Assembly (NCBI GenBank): GCA_951213105.1
Contig: OX578145.1
Span: 15,180,534 to 15,244,533 of the forward strand
Reading direction: 5' to 3'
From: Amaurobius ferox
Lineage: Eukaryota; Arthropoda; Arachnida; Araneae; Amaurobiidae
DNA: 64,000 nt
Shown: piece after piece, positions 1-11,289 of the stretch
Layout of the letters: every line of letters starts with the position of its first letter
Numbering within the stretch: the stretch's first letter is position 1
The notes under the pieces: model-generated
The model's database searches: none
What the model was told of the DNA's origin: nothing
What the model saw: the letters and a program-made list of their open reading frames with translations, nothing else
Position numbers and translations under genes: made by a program

Positions 1-1271
1 GCTCTCCAGTCTTCAACAAAAAAAAGTAATTTTTTTTCGAAGCAAACTACTTCTTCAAGCAAGGCATAGGCTGGGTTGCCCTTTCCTTGCAGTTTTAGAT
101 TTAGTTCATTTAGTTTCATTGTGGTATCTACCATGAAGTTGAATTTTTGAAGCCATTTGTCTTCTTCCAATTCGGGATGGTCAATGATTTTTTCATTGAG
201 GAATGTTTCTATTTCACTCAAGCACAAAGCAAAACGTTGCAATACGTTACCTCTGGAAAGCCATCGGACTTTATTGTGCAGAAGTAGGTCAGAAAACTGG
301 CTATCTATTTCTTCAAGGAAATCTTTAAACTGGCAATGGTAGAGTGCTTTTGCCAAGATGCTGTTAATAATCTTAATTACCAAGTTCATGACCTCAACTA
401 TTTCGGCCGGAAATGTTTGGGCACAAAGCGCTTCTTGATGAATTATGCAGTGAAACGTTAGAATTTCGTGGTTTATTTTTTTCTGAAGAATTGATGTTAC
501 CCCTCTATGTATTCCTGTCATACTTCTGGCTCCATCAGTTGCTATAGAAACGATTTTATTTATATCGACAGCATTTGCTATATCTTCTCCACGAGTTTGC
601 CCTGAGAGTGGTAGCAATCCTAGCAGTTCTTCTTTTGGACATTGGGACGACATATACCTGACGAAAAGGGTAACTTGTGCCGTGTCTTATGTCGCAAGAC
701 TCATCTATAGCAAGTGATAAGGCAGAAGCCAGTTGAATGTCTTCCACTTGCATATGTGTTACATTTGAAGACATTTTAGCTGTTCTTCTTGCACTGTTTT
801 AGCAGATAATGGCAAATCTTTGATTTTTTTCATGATTTCTGCTTTGTTTTTAAAATCACAAAACAGTTCTTCAGATGCACGTATAAAACAATCTTTGACG
901 TACTCACCATTTGTGAATGGTTTTCCTCTTTTTGCAATTTCTAATGATACTGCAAAGCTTGCCAGATTTACATTATTGGAAGATTGCGCCCAATTACTTA
1001 GCATGGAACTTGACTGTTGTTGTTTTTTTTTTTGCTCTTCAACAGCTTTTTTTCGTGCTTCACCGGTTGGACATTTACCAGCAAACTGGGTATGTTTAGT
1101 AGTGAAGTGTCTCTCCAAATTTGACTTCTTATTGTGTGCGAGTTTTTCGTGGTAAATGAGACAAGTCGGAAGGCCATCTGTGTTGCATATGAATGCAAAC
1201 GACTCCGTCTAATCCTGATTGAATTCTCGGTTTTCTTCTTCAGTTCTACTCTTTTTTTTACCAGATGCCAT
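1..1271 (-). pseudogene. hAT transposase relic with BED-type zinc finger (GTF2IRD2/ZBED-like)
   Basis: Translation of the minus strand from the ATG at 1269-1271 gives MASGKKKSRTEEENREFNQD, then an in-frame TAG (1209-1211). Beyond it is a BED-finger region (motif HNKKSNLERHFTTKHTQFAG) followed by the conserved GKCPTGEARKKAVEE segment and the start of the hAT catalytic region ([11 protein letters not shown], then [20 protein letters not shown] after a frameshift near 690). Further downstream [20 protein letters not shown] and [20 protein letters not shown] are recognisable. In the finger the second Cys of the CxxC pair is Tyr (TCLIYHEKL). A further shift lies in the T-run near base 30. The stop, the frameshifts and the lost Cys show it is inactive. 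The C-terminus lies beyond the window. Confidence 0.85.
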
Positions 1272-1560
1272 GCTGGCGGAGGAGCTGAAAAAATGATTTT
1301 TTAAAATTTTACTTAGCTATCTAAAACGGCAAGCAATTTATTTACCATTATTACTTCGTTAACACGATCCTCAGATATGTAATCCAATTCTGTTACTGAT
1401 TTTATTATATTATAGGCGTACATACCTTTGAGAAGATAATTCGCTTCTAAATCGTATTCTTCTTGAAACAACAAGTGAATAGACACGCAAAAACCGCAAG
1501 CGATTAAATTAACACACATGCAAGGTAAGGTCGACCGCGCTATCCGAGGATGACTGACTG

Positions 1561-1593
1561 ACAACACGTCTAGAGTCTAGCTAGACGTGTTGT
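1561..1593. repeat. Perfect 13-bp hairpin inside the hAT leader
   Basis: The arm acaacacgtctag (1561-1573) is the exact reverse complement of ctagacgtgttgt (1581-1593), with a 7-base loop. It sits in the non-coding 5' leader of the hAT relic. It may be a subterminal transposase-binding structure, but only the symmetry is seen. Confidence 0.8.
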
Positions 1594-1923
1594 TTAGACC
1601 CTAAAGGTGGCTGTTTGGGTGAGACGAAAATGGAATGCAACTGGCTGAAAGATAAACATGGTCACGGAGTCTCATCTCTAAGATCAAAACAATAGTTCAA
1701 ATTTATCTCATTACGGTCATGTTAAGCGTAGCGATTTGTAATTAACGATTATGAAAATAGAAGCTGTTGAGAAATTATGTACTTAAAAATATATTTTCTT
1801 ATTTTTTAAGAGTTTTGATAATAAATTATTAATTTTTTCGTATGGAACTGGAGAGCCTCAACTTTACATCAAAAGAGCCGCATGCGGCTCGCGAGCCGCA
1901 GGTTGCCGACCCCTGCTTTAGAC

Positions 1924-2299
1924 CATACCTTAAATTATGTAATTATGGTTCTATATGAAATGTGTGTGCCACGTAACGTATTAAATTCTTGGTATTATAT
2001 TTATCATTTGGTGGCAAATTGTGTTATAATATCCTGCCGGTGTCCAGTGCATAATAATGGATGTGTTTTAATTATTAAAGAATAGGTGTAACTCCATAAT
2101 ATAACTTATTAATTACATATTTAATAAAGATTGGATTAGTTAATTACTGTGTGCTTATTGAGTTCGGTAGTGATTATTTGCAATATTCTGTGTTTTCTAT
2201 ATCCATGTTTTAGCTGAAGAATCATCCTCTCAAGGTAAGGGTTTATTATTACGCTTTGTATTTGCAGCAGGTCATCTGTGAGTTTTACTTACAGACGGG
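1924..2299. other. AT-rich spacer, no assigned gene
   Basis: No coding sequence or known repeat is recognised. A possible 21-bp micro-exon (2214-2234) lies between tttag and gtaagg; see findings. Confidence 0.5.
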
Positions 2300-2536
2300 T
2301 GGAGTTTCAGACCTGGGTTGTAAAAATTGGAGAAAGTTAGAATTCTCCGGTCCGCCGTGTCGACGGGAAACCGTTATGTGGCAAGGGAATGAGAGTATGC
2401 TCTGGACGTTGTCCCCATTGGGTTCCGGTCTGAAGCGAGTAGCAATGTTCCGGATGTACAGACCTTATAGAGGGGTAGAATACCTTACACTTTCGGGTAG
2501 GTCGGACGGTTCGGGTCGAAAGAAAGAAAAATTTAT
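2300..2536 (+). mobile_element. SINE-A fragment, 5'-truncated, with GAAA-rich tail
   Basis: It shares the body of the tRNA-derived family called SINE-A here, including ggcaagggaatgagagta, ccattgggttccggtctga and the signature end ttacactttcgggtaggtcg followed by gacggttcgggtcgaa. It ends in an aaagaaagaaaa tail. The same body and end occur on the minus strand at 58.7-59.1 kb attached to a tRNA-like head. The head is missing here. The 5' boundary is approximate. Confidence 0.65.
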
Positions 2537-3573
2537 TGCAAGGTCAGACTTTTTTCAAAATACAACCGAGTAGGACGCCGACGCCTAAGTAGACTAGTAC
2601 TAATATATTTTGCACTCTTTAGCACCCAATGACGTTTAGTGCTTTTCAACAACGATAATAGCACTGTCAGCAAGAAATCTTGCTATACGCCATCATATTG
2701 AGAGCCTCTCAAGTAACCTAACATCTCAACCAGCTTAAAAATGGCTCAGATTGCAAAATAACAATGCTAGTTGCTACACACATGCTATTTGCTACACAGA
2801 TACCAGTTGCTATATTGTAAAATTTAAATAAGCGCTTTACATTTTTAAACAAAATATCTGTTCATCAATGGCGAAGTGTGATAAAAAATATTGGGGAGAC
2901 CAAAGCAGGAACCAAAATTAGAAAATGAAATGTTTCTACACTATGTTCCACTTTTTAGTGCCTTTTGAAATATATATGTATATGGATCCTTAAAACTTTT
3001 GTTTTGGGTTCGCTGGTACTTTGAGAAAATATGCGATTTCCAATGAAGGGTCCAGACAGGTCATGTTCAAAGTACAAACCATTAAAATACAACACGAAAT
3101 ATAACGGGTACCCAACTGGAGCTTTTAATTTGCTTTGGTTATTTCCAAAATACAGACACGTTTCTAGTGTAGGTGAAAAATCCACAGAATCAAAGTTGAC
3201 TAAAAAAAAAACCGACGTGACAAATTTCATGTCTCAATGAATAGTGGAACACGGTTGGATAAGGTAAAAAGACAGAAAAATGGGTGTCACAGATAGATAT
3301 GTCTATTTGATAAAGGCTGTAGCCCGTGTAGAATGTACACACGCATTATCTTTGGGCTCTATTTCCAATGGTCTATTTCAACATTTCCTGATGCAGACAG
3401 TCAAGTCTCGCCTTAGGCCAGAGAATGCGCTCTCCAGAACCATTCAAACACACACACTGGGCGAAGCCAAAATCTGTCGGCATAATCTTTTGTTTATTTA
3501 CACAGAAAGCATTTTATACATTTATTTCGAATAATTAAAATAGAAGTGAGTGGGGTCGTCTATTTTTAGGCAA

Positions 3574-3610
3574 ACACGGTCTACTGTGGTCTGTCCACAG
3601 TAGACCGTGT
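3574..3610. repeat. Perfect 16-bp hairpin
   Basis: acacggtctactgtgg (3574-3589) pairs without mismatch with ccacagtagaccgtgt (3595-3610) around a 5-base loop. Flanking bases extend the pairing imperfectly. It is more GC-rich than its surroundings, and no parent element is recognised. Confidence 0.85.
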
Positions 3611-5019
3611 CCTGTTTAAAATATGTTATCTCATTCAAAAATGTTTCACCCAAATTGTATGGCCAGAACGATTTCCGAAACTTGAGTTAATCCCATGAGT
3701 GGCTTAAAGCTTCCCCCAATATTTAAAATATTTTTTTCAGAATGGAAGAGCATATTACAGGAATTAATTATAGAATTGCCTATAATAGGAATTCCGAAAG
3801 CATGTACTCTGGAATATAGTACTGAAAGTGAAAAAATATTTTTGAAAAAAGCAAGTGGAGGGACATGTAAATCATTGTCCAAGAGGAAGTGTGGCTGAAT
3901 CTCAAAGTGTCCAATATCTCCACTACGACGTCTGTAATCGCTAGGCAAATAACATATTTCTTCCCTAGCCTTGCAGCTTTATCCTTACAGCGTATTCTCA
4001 TACACTACACGAATAGAAGTGATACGCTTCCTCTGCTGAACATTGCAACATAAAAAAATACACAATTCAAATTAAAATGATCTTACAGTTTGTTCACGTG
4101 ACAGTAGATAACTAATTACATTTGCAGAACTATAAAATATTACCTTGCTTTAAAATGAAACATTGGATGAAGCCACCTCGAGGAGTTTCTATAGCGTGTA
4201 GCATCGAATGAAACGGATATTTAATATCGTCTGGGGAAACCTTCTACCAGGTTGCTTTCATGCGAATGCAGAGTTCATTCATGGTGGATGTCGAAGGCCC
4301 CGGTCAGGCCAGTTACGTAGTTTTTAGCACCTAGCTACTACATTTCACATTTCGAATGTTTTTCTTTGGAGAACTCCCGTAAGGGAACATTATTGAAAAA
4401 TTCTATACATTTTGGGTTTTTTTATTAAATGATTAGCCCATATACAAATTTCAAGCCACTGTCAAATTTTAAAGGAGGCGTTTCTCATTTGTTCGGTAAA
4501 TGGAACATTTTGGTGTGCGGCGCCCTCTAATGTACCAAATATCGTGGCTGTAAGAAGATTAGATTACCCGCTCACACAGACACAGTCAGACATCTTCTTT
4601 CATTAACTTCTATAACTTCTTTTAGTGTCGATTCCTAATCATGAAACAATTCTCTACAACTTGGTAATTGTTTATTTATCATCTATCTCGCTTTATTGTT
4701 CAGTTCATAATCCTAAATTTTTAAATTATCCACAAGGGGGGGCTTTGTAATCATTTTTATTAGATCACACATGGTCACTTGATCACTCTGCTATAGATAG
4801 ACTTTTCTTTACAAAGGTATTGAAGTGCTTAAGAACGTTCATAGAAACCTTATATATTCCATCAATATTACATTGTTTAATAGTAAAAATTTTTACAATG
4901 CATTTTAGAATATTTATTTTTTTTCCCCAGATCGAAAAAACAAATTTCTCTTTATCTCATATAAAAGTAATGAAGTGCAGCTGAAGCATTTTAAATCATG
5001 CAGATTTCCCGTTCCTAAC

Positions 5020-5280
5020 AAAATTCATTTATGCCTCCAACAACTTTGTAAAATGATAACATCTTTTGCAACGCATGGTTTAATATTTTACGCTGTGCCT
5101 CTTGAGATGATTCTCCTCTGAACATGATCCCCGGGGAAATACAAAGGAAGTCTTAGATATTGGATCGCAGCGAAAAATTGCAATAAAATATTCATAAATC
5201 AGTAATATTTAGTGAAGGATTTAACAGATTTATCCTCACTCTCGCTCTCTCCAGTGGAAAGAAAATAAACGAAAATGAAA
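5020..5280 (+). repeat. Dispersed repeat R, copy 1 (unknown family)
   Basis: The segment with aagtcttagatattggatcg, then gcaataaaatattcataaat, then tatcctcactctcgctctct resembles segments near 14390-14650 and 18180-18460 in the same order. The three copies are well diverged and have no recognisable coding capacity or termini. Boundaries are approximate. Confidence 0.5.
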
Positions 5281-5456
5281 TTCCTTAAGAATAGGTGGCA
5301 TAAAGGTTAAAAAGATATGGTAATAGATATGTTAGTAATATCTTAGACTTTTCAAGAATGAAATTTTATCTTCAAACTTACAGAATTAAAACTAATTGAA
5401 ATGTGACTTAACTAGACTTTCTCATACCAGAATTCATTTTTAAGAGATGTTTTTTC

Positions 5457-6750
5457 AACACTTTACAACAAAGTTGAAAAGTGTTTGACCTTGTTAATTC
5501 TGTCTGTCTGTCTGTCTGTCCGTTAGCATGATAACTGCCGTAAAAATAGCATAATCAAAATGAAATTTTAGTATGTTGTTCAGACGGTCTGTAGGACCTA
5601 TGAGAATATAAATAAATAGTATCACCCAATTAGTTTTGGATTGAACCTGGGTTGAAAAAAATACATTGAACCCTATGGGACTTAATGTTTCAAACATTTT
5701 TTAAACGGATTTAAAATTCACAAATTGCTTCGAAAATTTTATGTAATATTCAAATTATCCCATAAAATATATAAAAAAAGTTCAGCAAAATATATTCAGT
5801 AATTTTTTAAATAAAAATTAAAATAATAATTACACCTCTTATATGAAGCGATCACGTGACCATTATATGAAAAGATCACGTGACCCACTTCAAACTGAAA
5901 CATGGCATCCATCTTGTCTCAACATCGTGATTTTTAATGTTCTTTTAAATTCATATTGAGTGTTGCATCCGTCCTAAAACTGATTTATTTTTACTTAAAT
6001 TCTGTGTATCTACATACTGAAACAACGCAATTTCAATATATTTGAGTTTAAATGTTCATCCAAATCTGATTATTTCTACAATGAAGCCTATTTTTCACTT
6101 ATGTAAAATGTAAACAGCAAAATATGTAGAGTGAGTTGTACAAGAATTGCTGCATTTCTTTAACGCAAAATTATTTAGCTCATGGAGTCTGCATAGCTGA
6201 TATGAATGAAATATTCATTGATTTTACAGAGAGAAAGACGATTTTTTTCGATGAAGTTTTAAGCATAGAGTTTAATTACTTGTAGCTCCATGGTCTTAAG
6301 TTTTTAAATAAAATAAATTATTTTAGTACTGTTATGAATGACATGAATGGGAAAATGTTTATGAATGAAATGTTGCTTTTATAGAGAGAGCGAGGCGTGT
6401 TATTTTTTCTCTGACGTCATTTCAATGAATTTCAGTTGTTTTCGATGAAGTTTTCAAATATAACAAATTATTGTAGTATTATGATAATTTTAAAAATATT
6501 ACCGAGGATGGTATCGTATTTTAGAGATGTTTAAACCAGGCAATTTATATTTCAATGCCGCCATTAGAATGAAGTTCATTTTTTTCGATGAAGGTTTAAG
6601 TTTTCAAATATAATAAATTAATGTAGTATTGTGATAAGTTTTAAAATATTACCGATGAATGTACTGCATTTTATTGATGTTTAAATAAAATTGCATTGAA
6701 GTTGGAAAGTGTTTCATAATCAATGCTTTAAGCATGATTGATATTTCTTG
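5457..6750 (+). mobile_element. HINE-1 element, copy 1, complete
   Basis: Reference copy of the most abundant family here. The 5' end is an imperfect palindrome (aacacttt...aaagtgtt), then a (GTCT)n tract at 5502-5522, then a ~1.2 kb AT-rich non-coding body with a partly duplicated ~150 bp segment (tcgatgaagttttcaaatat...). The 3' end repeats the 5' motif as gttggaaagtgtttcataat, followed by a stem-loop (aatcaatgctttaagcatgatt) and atttcttg. 5' inverted repeat, GTCY microsatellite and 3' stem-loop make up the layout of DINE-1/Helentron-associated elements. No protein is encoded, so it would move in trans. The Helentron assignment is inference from structure. Confidence 0.65.
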
Positions 6751-6779
6751 TTTTAATTTTCTGCAAATTTTGCAAGAAA

Positions 6780-7050
6780 ATTTTTGTAGCATGTTATCAT
6801 TTATTTTACATGGCTTGAAATAACATTTAGATGGATATAAAGTTTGACAATGTACTTCTATAAAGTTTTATGAAAATATATTGATATTTGTAGCAGTACG
6901 CAAGAAATCGACCACAGACAGACGGACATCATTCTAAAAATAGTTCAAAAGTATTCAGGAAGCCCTAAACCTATATTGACATCAAAATCTCGAAATCGAA
7001 AAGTTTCGTGAAAACTATACTCCATACTATATTCAATAGTATCAGAAAGT
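6780..7050 (-). mobile_element. HINE-3 element, 5' part
   Basis: Read on the minus strand it begins with actttctgatactattgaat, a short imperfect palindrome. It continues through tttcgagattttgatgtcaa to a gtccgtctgtctgtgg tract. The same order occurs at 50200-50748 and 28706-29220. Architecture as in HINE-1, sequence different. The inner boundary is uncertain. Confidence 0.45.
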
Positions 7051-7135
7051 AAAAATTTGATGCGAGCATCAAATGACTTTCCCTGCACAATGCAATGTCT
7101 TTGCTTCTTTCCTTGCGAACGAATCATTTATAATA
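7051..7135 (-). mobile_element. 3' end of a HINE-2-like element
   Basis: The minus strand reads cattgtgcagggaaagtcat then a perfect stem tttgatg/catcaaa. HINE-2 copies end with cattatataaggaaagtcatgtg and a stem-loop at the same place. Only the 3' end is recognisable. Confidence 0.4.
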
Positions 7136-9362
7136 TCCATGGCACAAAGATTTTGGTAGTAATAAGTTAAAACTAGTGACATACATTAGATGATGCATGC
7201 CATGGGTCTCAAGTCAATGTCAGTGATCTTTAATTCAGTGTAAATGAATAAGAAAGTAAGTGCCAGATAAATATTTTCCCAATCAGGTCGAGCACAGATC
7301 TTTTATATCTCCATAAATATTGCTGGTTTCCCTTTGCCTCCTATATTTATTCCTAAAAGAGAATAAATTAATTGTTATTGTATAAAGTATTAGGTGTAAA
7401 TGTAATTTTTAATAATTGGCTGCTACCTAAATAAATATATAGTTTAAAAGATAAATTGTGTGGTCAATGACGAATGTTTGACTTTTCAGATCGGGTAACT
7501 TGACTTGCACTTTTGGGGTAAAATTGGAGTGCTATTTTTGGAACACATGCAAATGTATACAGTTATCACCATACCCACGGATATATTATCTAAAATCTTT
7601 TAAAGCCACTACATATATTAGTTTAATTAAATTATAATTTCACGACAAAAATATCAAAAGATTTCCAGATTATGGTCTTGTATCTGGAAATTCAGTTTGC
7701 TCGGTTAAAATTCCATGGAAATAGTTATGTTTTTGATAGTATTCAAGTGAGGTAAATTTTTGTTGTAGTGTATCCTTTTAATCTACTATATTGAGTGCTA
7801 ATATCTTCCAGTTTTTATATCGAAAAATGGTTGCATTTTTTAAATTTAGAAATCCAAAATTATCACCATACGATACTTTACATTTTAGGATTGAGAATGT
7901 ATACAAAACATTGATTTATTTCAAACAATTGTCTTAAATTCCCCCTTGTAAAAGAGATAAATCAAAACTTACTAGGCAAATATTCAGAAAAGTTTTATTT
8001 CTGGAGAAAAAAAAGTCTTTGTTTTAGAAGACTTTGTTTTAAAAGTCTATTCAAACTATTTTTGCATTTTAAAACGTTTTAAGAATTGTGTAGTATTAAA
8101 GTTTTCAGAAATATTTTAATATAAGGAGTTTTTCAATCTTGGGATTGATATCATTTTCTATTATCGTTAAAAGTCAAACATTGTATCGAGCAAATACCTT
8201 TTATTTTAGAGTATTTTAAACATTAAATTTCGTGTTCAGATTTTAAATAAATTTCTTTGATATTTGTGAAATTATATTAAACTTCCAAATTAAAAAGCAT
8301 CAGCGGGTATAGTTTATATTGGTTTTAAGCATATGTTAATAATACACATTTTTGTCTGAATCGAAGTTTTCTTGAAAAATAAAATGAAACATCTCATTGT
8401 CCCCATTGTTGAGTATGTTTAATATCTGAGTGTTCTTAATTCATAAATATTGAATTACTAAAATCTCTGTCAGAGATCATAAATGCCTAATTGCAGTGCG
8501 AAATTGACTGAGATATTTAATTTAAATTTAAATATAGCGTAGTTTATTTCAATAAATTATCTTTAAATGATTCATTAAACTATATCAAACTGCTGCAATT
8601 AGTTTACCATAGGATTACGGATATTATGCTATAAGAATATGTTTAATAAAATGTATATGTATGTATATGTAAGCTTATGTTTGTATGTATATATATGTGT
8701 GTTTATGTATGTATATGTATGTTTATGTATATATATATGTACGAGCATGTGTGTGTTCAATAAAATGTATATGCATGTATATATGTATGAGTGTGTTTAA
8801 TAAAATGTATATGTATGTAAATGTATATGCATAAATGCAAAGTTCTACAAGAAAAAGTCAAAATCCTGTATTTCGTTAAACATCGTTAATAGAATATCTA
8901 GAAAGAAGATTACAAAAGCTACTTAAGTAGATTTCTGATAGTATGTACAAATTTCAAGCTGTTATCGGATAAGATGGCAAGATTTTACAAATGGGTATTT
9001 TATGTTGCTGTTTCACATACCAAAAACCTTCTACTAATATGAATTTTGTACAGAGCAGATTTGATTGAAAAATATTGAATTCCATACTTTATCATCATTA
9101 ATTCTATAGCGCTCAATAAATCATGACCCTCTTGAACGGGATTCTTCACTGATCCTTGTTTGCATATTCTAATCAACCAATTTGGCTTTGCAGTAATTAT
9201 CATATCATAATTATTAGTAACAGATTATTTTTGACGTTTTAACTCCTCCTCCCTATGCTTTTGCTTCTGATTTCTATGTTTTAGGGCATTTTACTGGAAT
9301 TCAAATTCTATAAACTGCCCAAATAATAAAAGTATCGGAGAAACTTTAACTTTCACCTTTTT
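7136..9362. other. Unassigned AT-rich DNA
   Basis: No gene or element is recognised except a degenerate ATGT-type minisatellite at 8640-8835. Open frames are short and lack motifs. Confidence 0.5.
8640..8835. repeat. Degenerate (TATG)n minisatellite
   Basis: The tract is built of tatgtatatgta units interrupted by three copies of a longer unit starting ttcaataaaatgtatatgca or taataaaatgtatatgtatg. Confidence 0.8.
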
Positions 9363-9963
9363 AACACTTTTCAAAATAGTTGTAAAATCTTTGTTCATTC
9401 TGTCTGTATGTCTATGTATTCATTCGTACGATAACTGCCATAAAAATGACTTTATCAAATTGAAATTTCAGTGCGTTGTTGAGACGGTCTGTGGGACATA
9501 CGAAATTGAAAATAAATAATATCACCCAATTCGTTTCGAAATGAACACGGGTTGAAAAAATGAAATACATTAAACCCTATGGGCCTTAAATATTCAAGCA
9601 TTTTTTATGCAAAGTTAAAATTCACAAATTACTTCAAAAATTTTACGAGATATTCTACTTATTACATAAAATGTGAAAAATAATTTTCAGCAAAATATAT
9701 TTGGTAGGTTTTTAAATATAAATTGAAGCAATAAGTACACCAATGGTATATGAAGAGATCACGTGACTCATTGCAAAAATATGACATCCTTTTTTTCCGT
9801 TGTGTAGGAACCAGATTGTGGCATTTGAAGATCTTTTAAATTTATATTTAGTATTGCATTTGTCATAAAACCGTTTTTCCTTATATTATCTGTTTATCTA
9901 AATTCTGTGCCAAAGCTGTAGTACTGTGATAATTTAATGTAGTACTGTGATAATTTAATACGA
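9363..9963 (+). mobile_element. HINE-1 copy 2, 5' half
   Basis: It begins aacacttttcaaaatagttg, followed by a short GTCT tract and the HINE-1 body. It stops where a minus-strand HINE-1 begins. A matching 3' tail lies beyond that copy (11290-11352), so copy 2 was probably split by insertion of copy 3. It is more diverged than most copies. Confidence 0.6.
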
Positions 9964-10659
9964 AAAACCAATCATGCATAAAGCATTGATTATGACACAC
10001 TTTCAAACTTCAAAGCAATTTTTTTAAACATCTCTAAAATGCGATACATTCCTCGGTAATATTTTTAAAGTTATCACAATACTACAATAATTTATTATAT
10101 CTGAAAACTTCATCGAAAATAAATGAACTTTATTCAAATGACGTCATCGAAATGTAAATCACCTGGCTCTCTCTATAAAAGCAGCTTTTCATTCATTTAC
10201 TTTTTTCCATTTCTTTCATTCATCACAATACTATAATAATTTATTTTATTTAAAAACTTAAAACCATGGAGGTGCAAGTAATTTAACTCTATGCTTAAAA
10301 CTTCATCGAAAAAATCAAATTTTTCTCTGTATAAAATAAATGAACTTTTCATTCATATCAGCTATATTGCAGACTCCATAAGCTAAATAATTTTGCGTTA
10401 AAGAAATGCAGCAATTCTTGTTTAACTTATTCTACATCTTTTGGTATTTGCAATCTCCATAAATGAAAATTAGGCTTCTTTGTAGAAATAATCAAAATTT
10501 GATGATCATATAAACTCAAATATATTGTAATTGCGTTGTTTTAGTATGTAGATACACAGAATTTAAGCAAAAATAAAGCGGTGTTAGGACGGATACAACA
10601 CTCAATATGAATTAAAAAGAACTTTAAAAATCACGATTTTTACACAAGATGGATACCCT

Positions 10660-10717
10660 CCGACCATCCAATCAGCTGCTCTAAGTCTTCGGACGAGTCG
10701 GGTGGTCTGGGCTTTCG
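10660..10717 (+). mobile_element. Ultra-short retroposon, 58 bp, with 16-bp target duplication
   Basis: The insert begins ccgaccatccaatcagctgc and ends tggtctgggctttcg. It is flanked by exact 16-bp duplicates acaagatggataccct (10644-10659 and 10718-10733). Other HINE-1 copies have one copy of this site with no insert (for example near 48430). Sequence and length match the 3' end of SINE-A. Confidence 0.85.
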
Positions 10718-10733
10718 ACAAGATGGATACCCT

Positions 10734-10826
10734 GGGTTCGGGTCTATATTGGGTGGCACTTCCTGGCCGTCCAAACAGTTACCTTACACCTTTCTGATAG
10801 GTCGGACGGTCTGGGTCTCAACAACA
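10734..10826 (+). mobile_element. 5'-truncated SINE-A copy, ~93 bp
   Basis: It contains gggtggcacttcctggccgt, then ccttacacctttctgatagg, then the shared end tcggacggtctgggtctc and an aac-rich tail. A diverged third copy of the target site follows (acaagatagacacc, 10827-10840). It therefore inserted at the same HINE-1 site as its neighbour. Confidence 0.75.
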
Positions 10827-11289
10827 ACAAGATAGACACCATATTTTATTTTTAAGTGGATCACGTGATCGCTTCATATAATTGTCACGTGATCTCATCA
10901 TATAAAGGGTGTAATTATTATATTAATTTTTATTTACAAAACTGCCGAATATATTTTGCTGAAATTGTTTTTATATATTTTATGGGATAATTGGAATATT
11001 AAAAAATGTTTAAAAAATTAGGTCACATAGGGTTCAATGTATTTCATTTTTTCAACCCAGGTTCAATCCAAAAATAATTGGGTGATATTATTCATTTATA
11101 TGCCCATAGGTCCTACAGACCGTCTGAACAACATACTAAAATCTTATTTTGATAAAGTCATTTTTACGGTAGTTATCGTGCTGACAGTCAGACAGACAGG
11201 CAGAATGAACAAAGTCATAAACACTTTTCAACTATGTTGTAAAGTGTTAAAAATATCAGTGCTGAATATATCACATTTAAGGAATTTTT

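Larger units (their letters stand above)
1..1915 (-). mobile_element. hAT-type DNA transposon, 5' part, decayed
   Basis: The minus strand enters this element at 1915 with a hAT-like terminal sequence, CAGGGGTCGGCAACCTGCGG, followed by a self-complementary GCGGCTC/GAGCCGC stretch. This terminus is common in ZBED/GTF2IRD2-like hAT elements. The 8 bases outside it (1916-1923, ctttagac) would be one target duplication; the partner is outside the window. The transposase relic occupies 1-1271. Between 1272 and 1872 is non-coding leader holding a perfect hairpin (1561-1593). The other end is cut by the window edge. The family call is confident; the exact end is read only from the terminal motif. Confidence 0.75.
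2537..5456. other. Unassigned AT-rich DNA
   Basis: No coding region, SINE or transposon terminus is recognised, apart from a perfect hairpin (3574-3610) and one copy of a diverged dispersed repeat (about 5020-5280). Short open frames near 2955-3240 and 3646-3948 have no recognisable motif and overlap on both strands, so they are not called as genes. Confidence 0.5.
9964..11248 (-). mobile_element. HINE-1 copy 3, nested, carrying two SINE-tail insertions
   Basis: The left end shows the 3' stem-loop in reverse (aatcatgcataaagcattga). The right end is the 5' palindrome aacacttttcaactatgttg with aaagtgtt, preceded by cagacagacagg. Two short retroposed pieces (10660-10717 and 10734-10826) interrupt it at the acaagatgga site. 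Confidence 0.7.

Noticed and set aside
917..1155. Plus-strand open frames across the hAT relic
   Set aside because: They are reverse-strand shadows of the transposase coding sequence.
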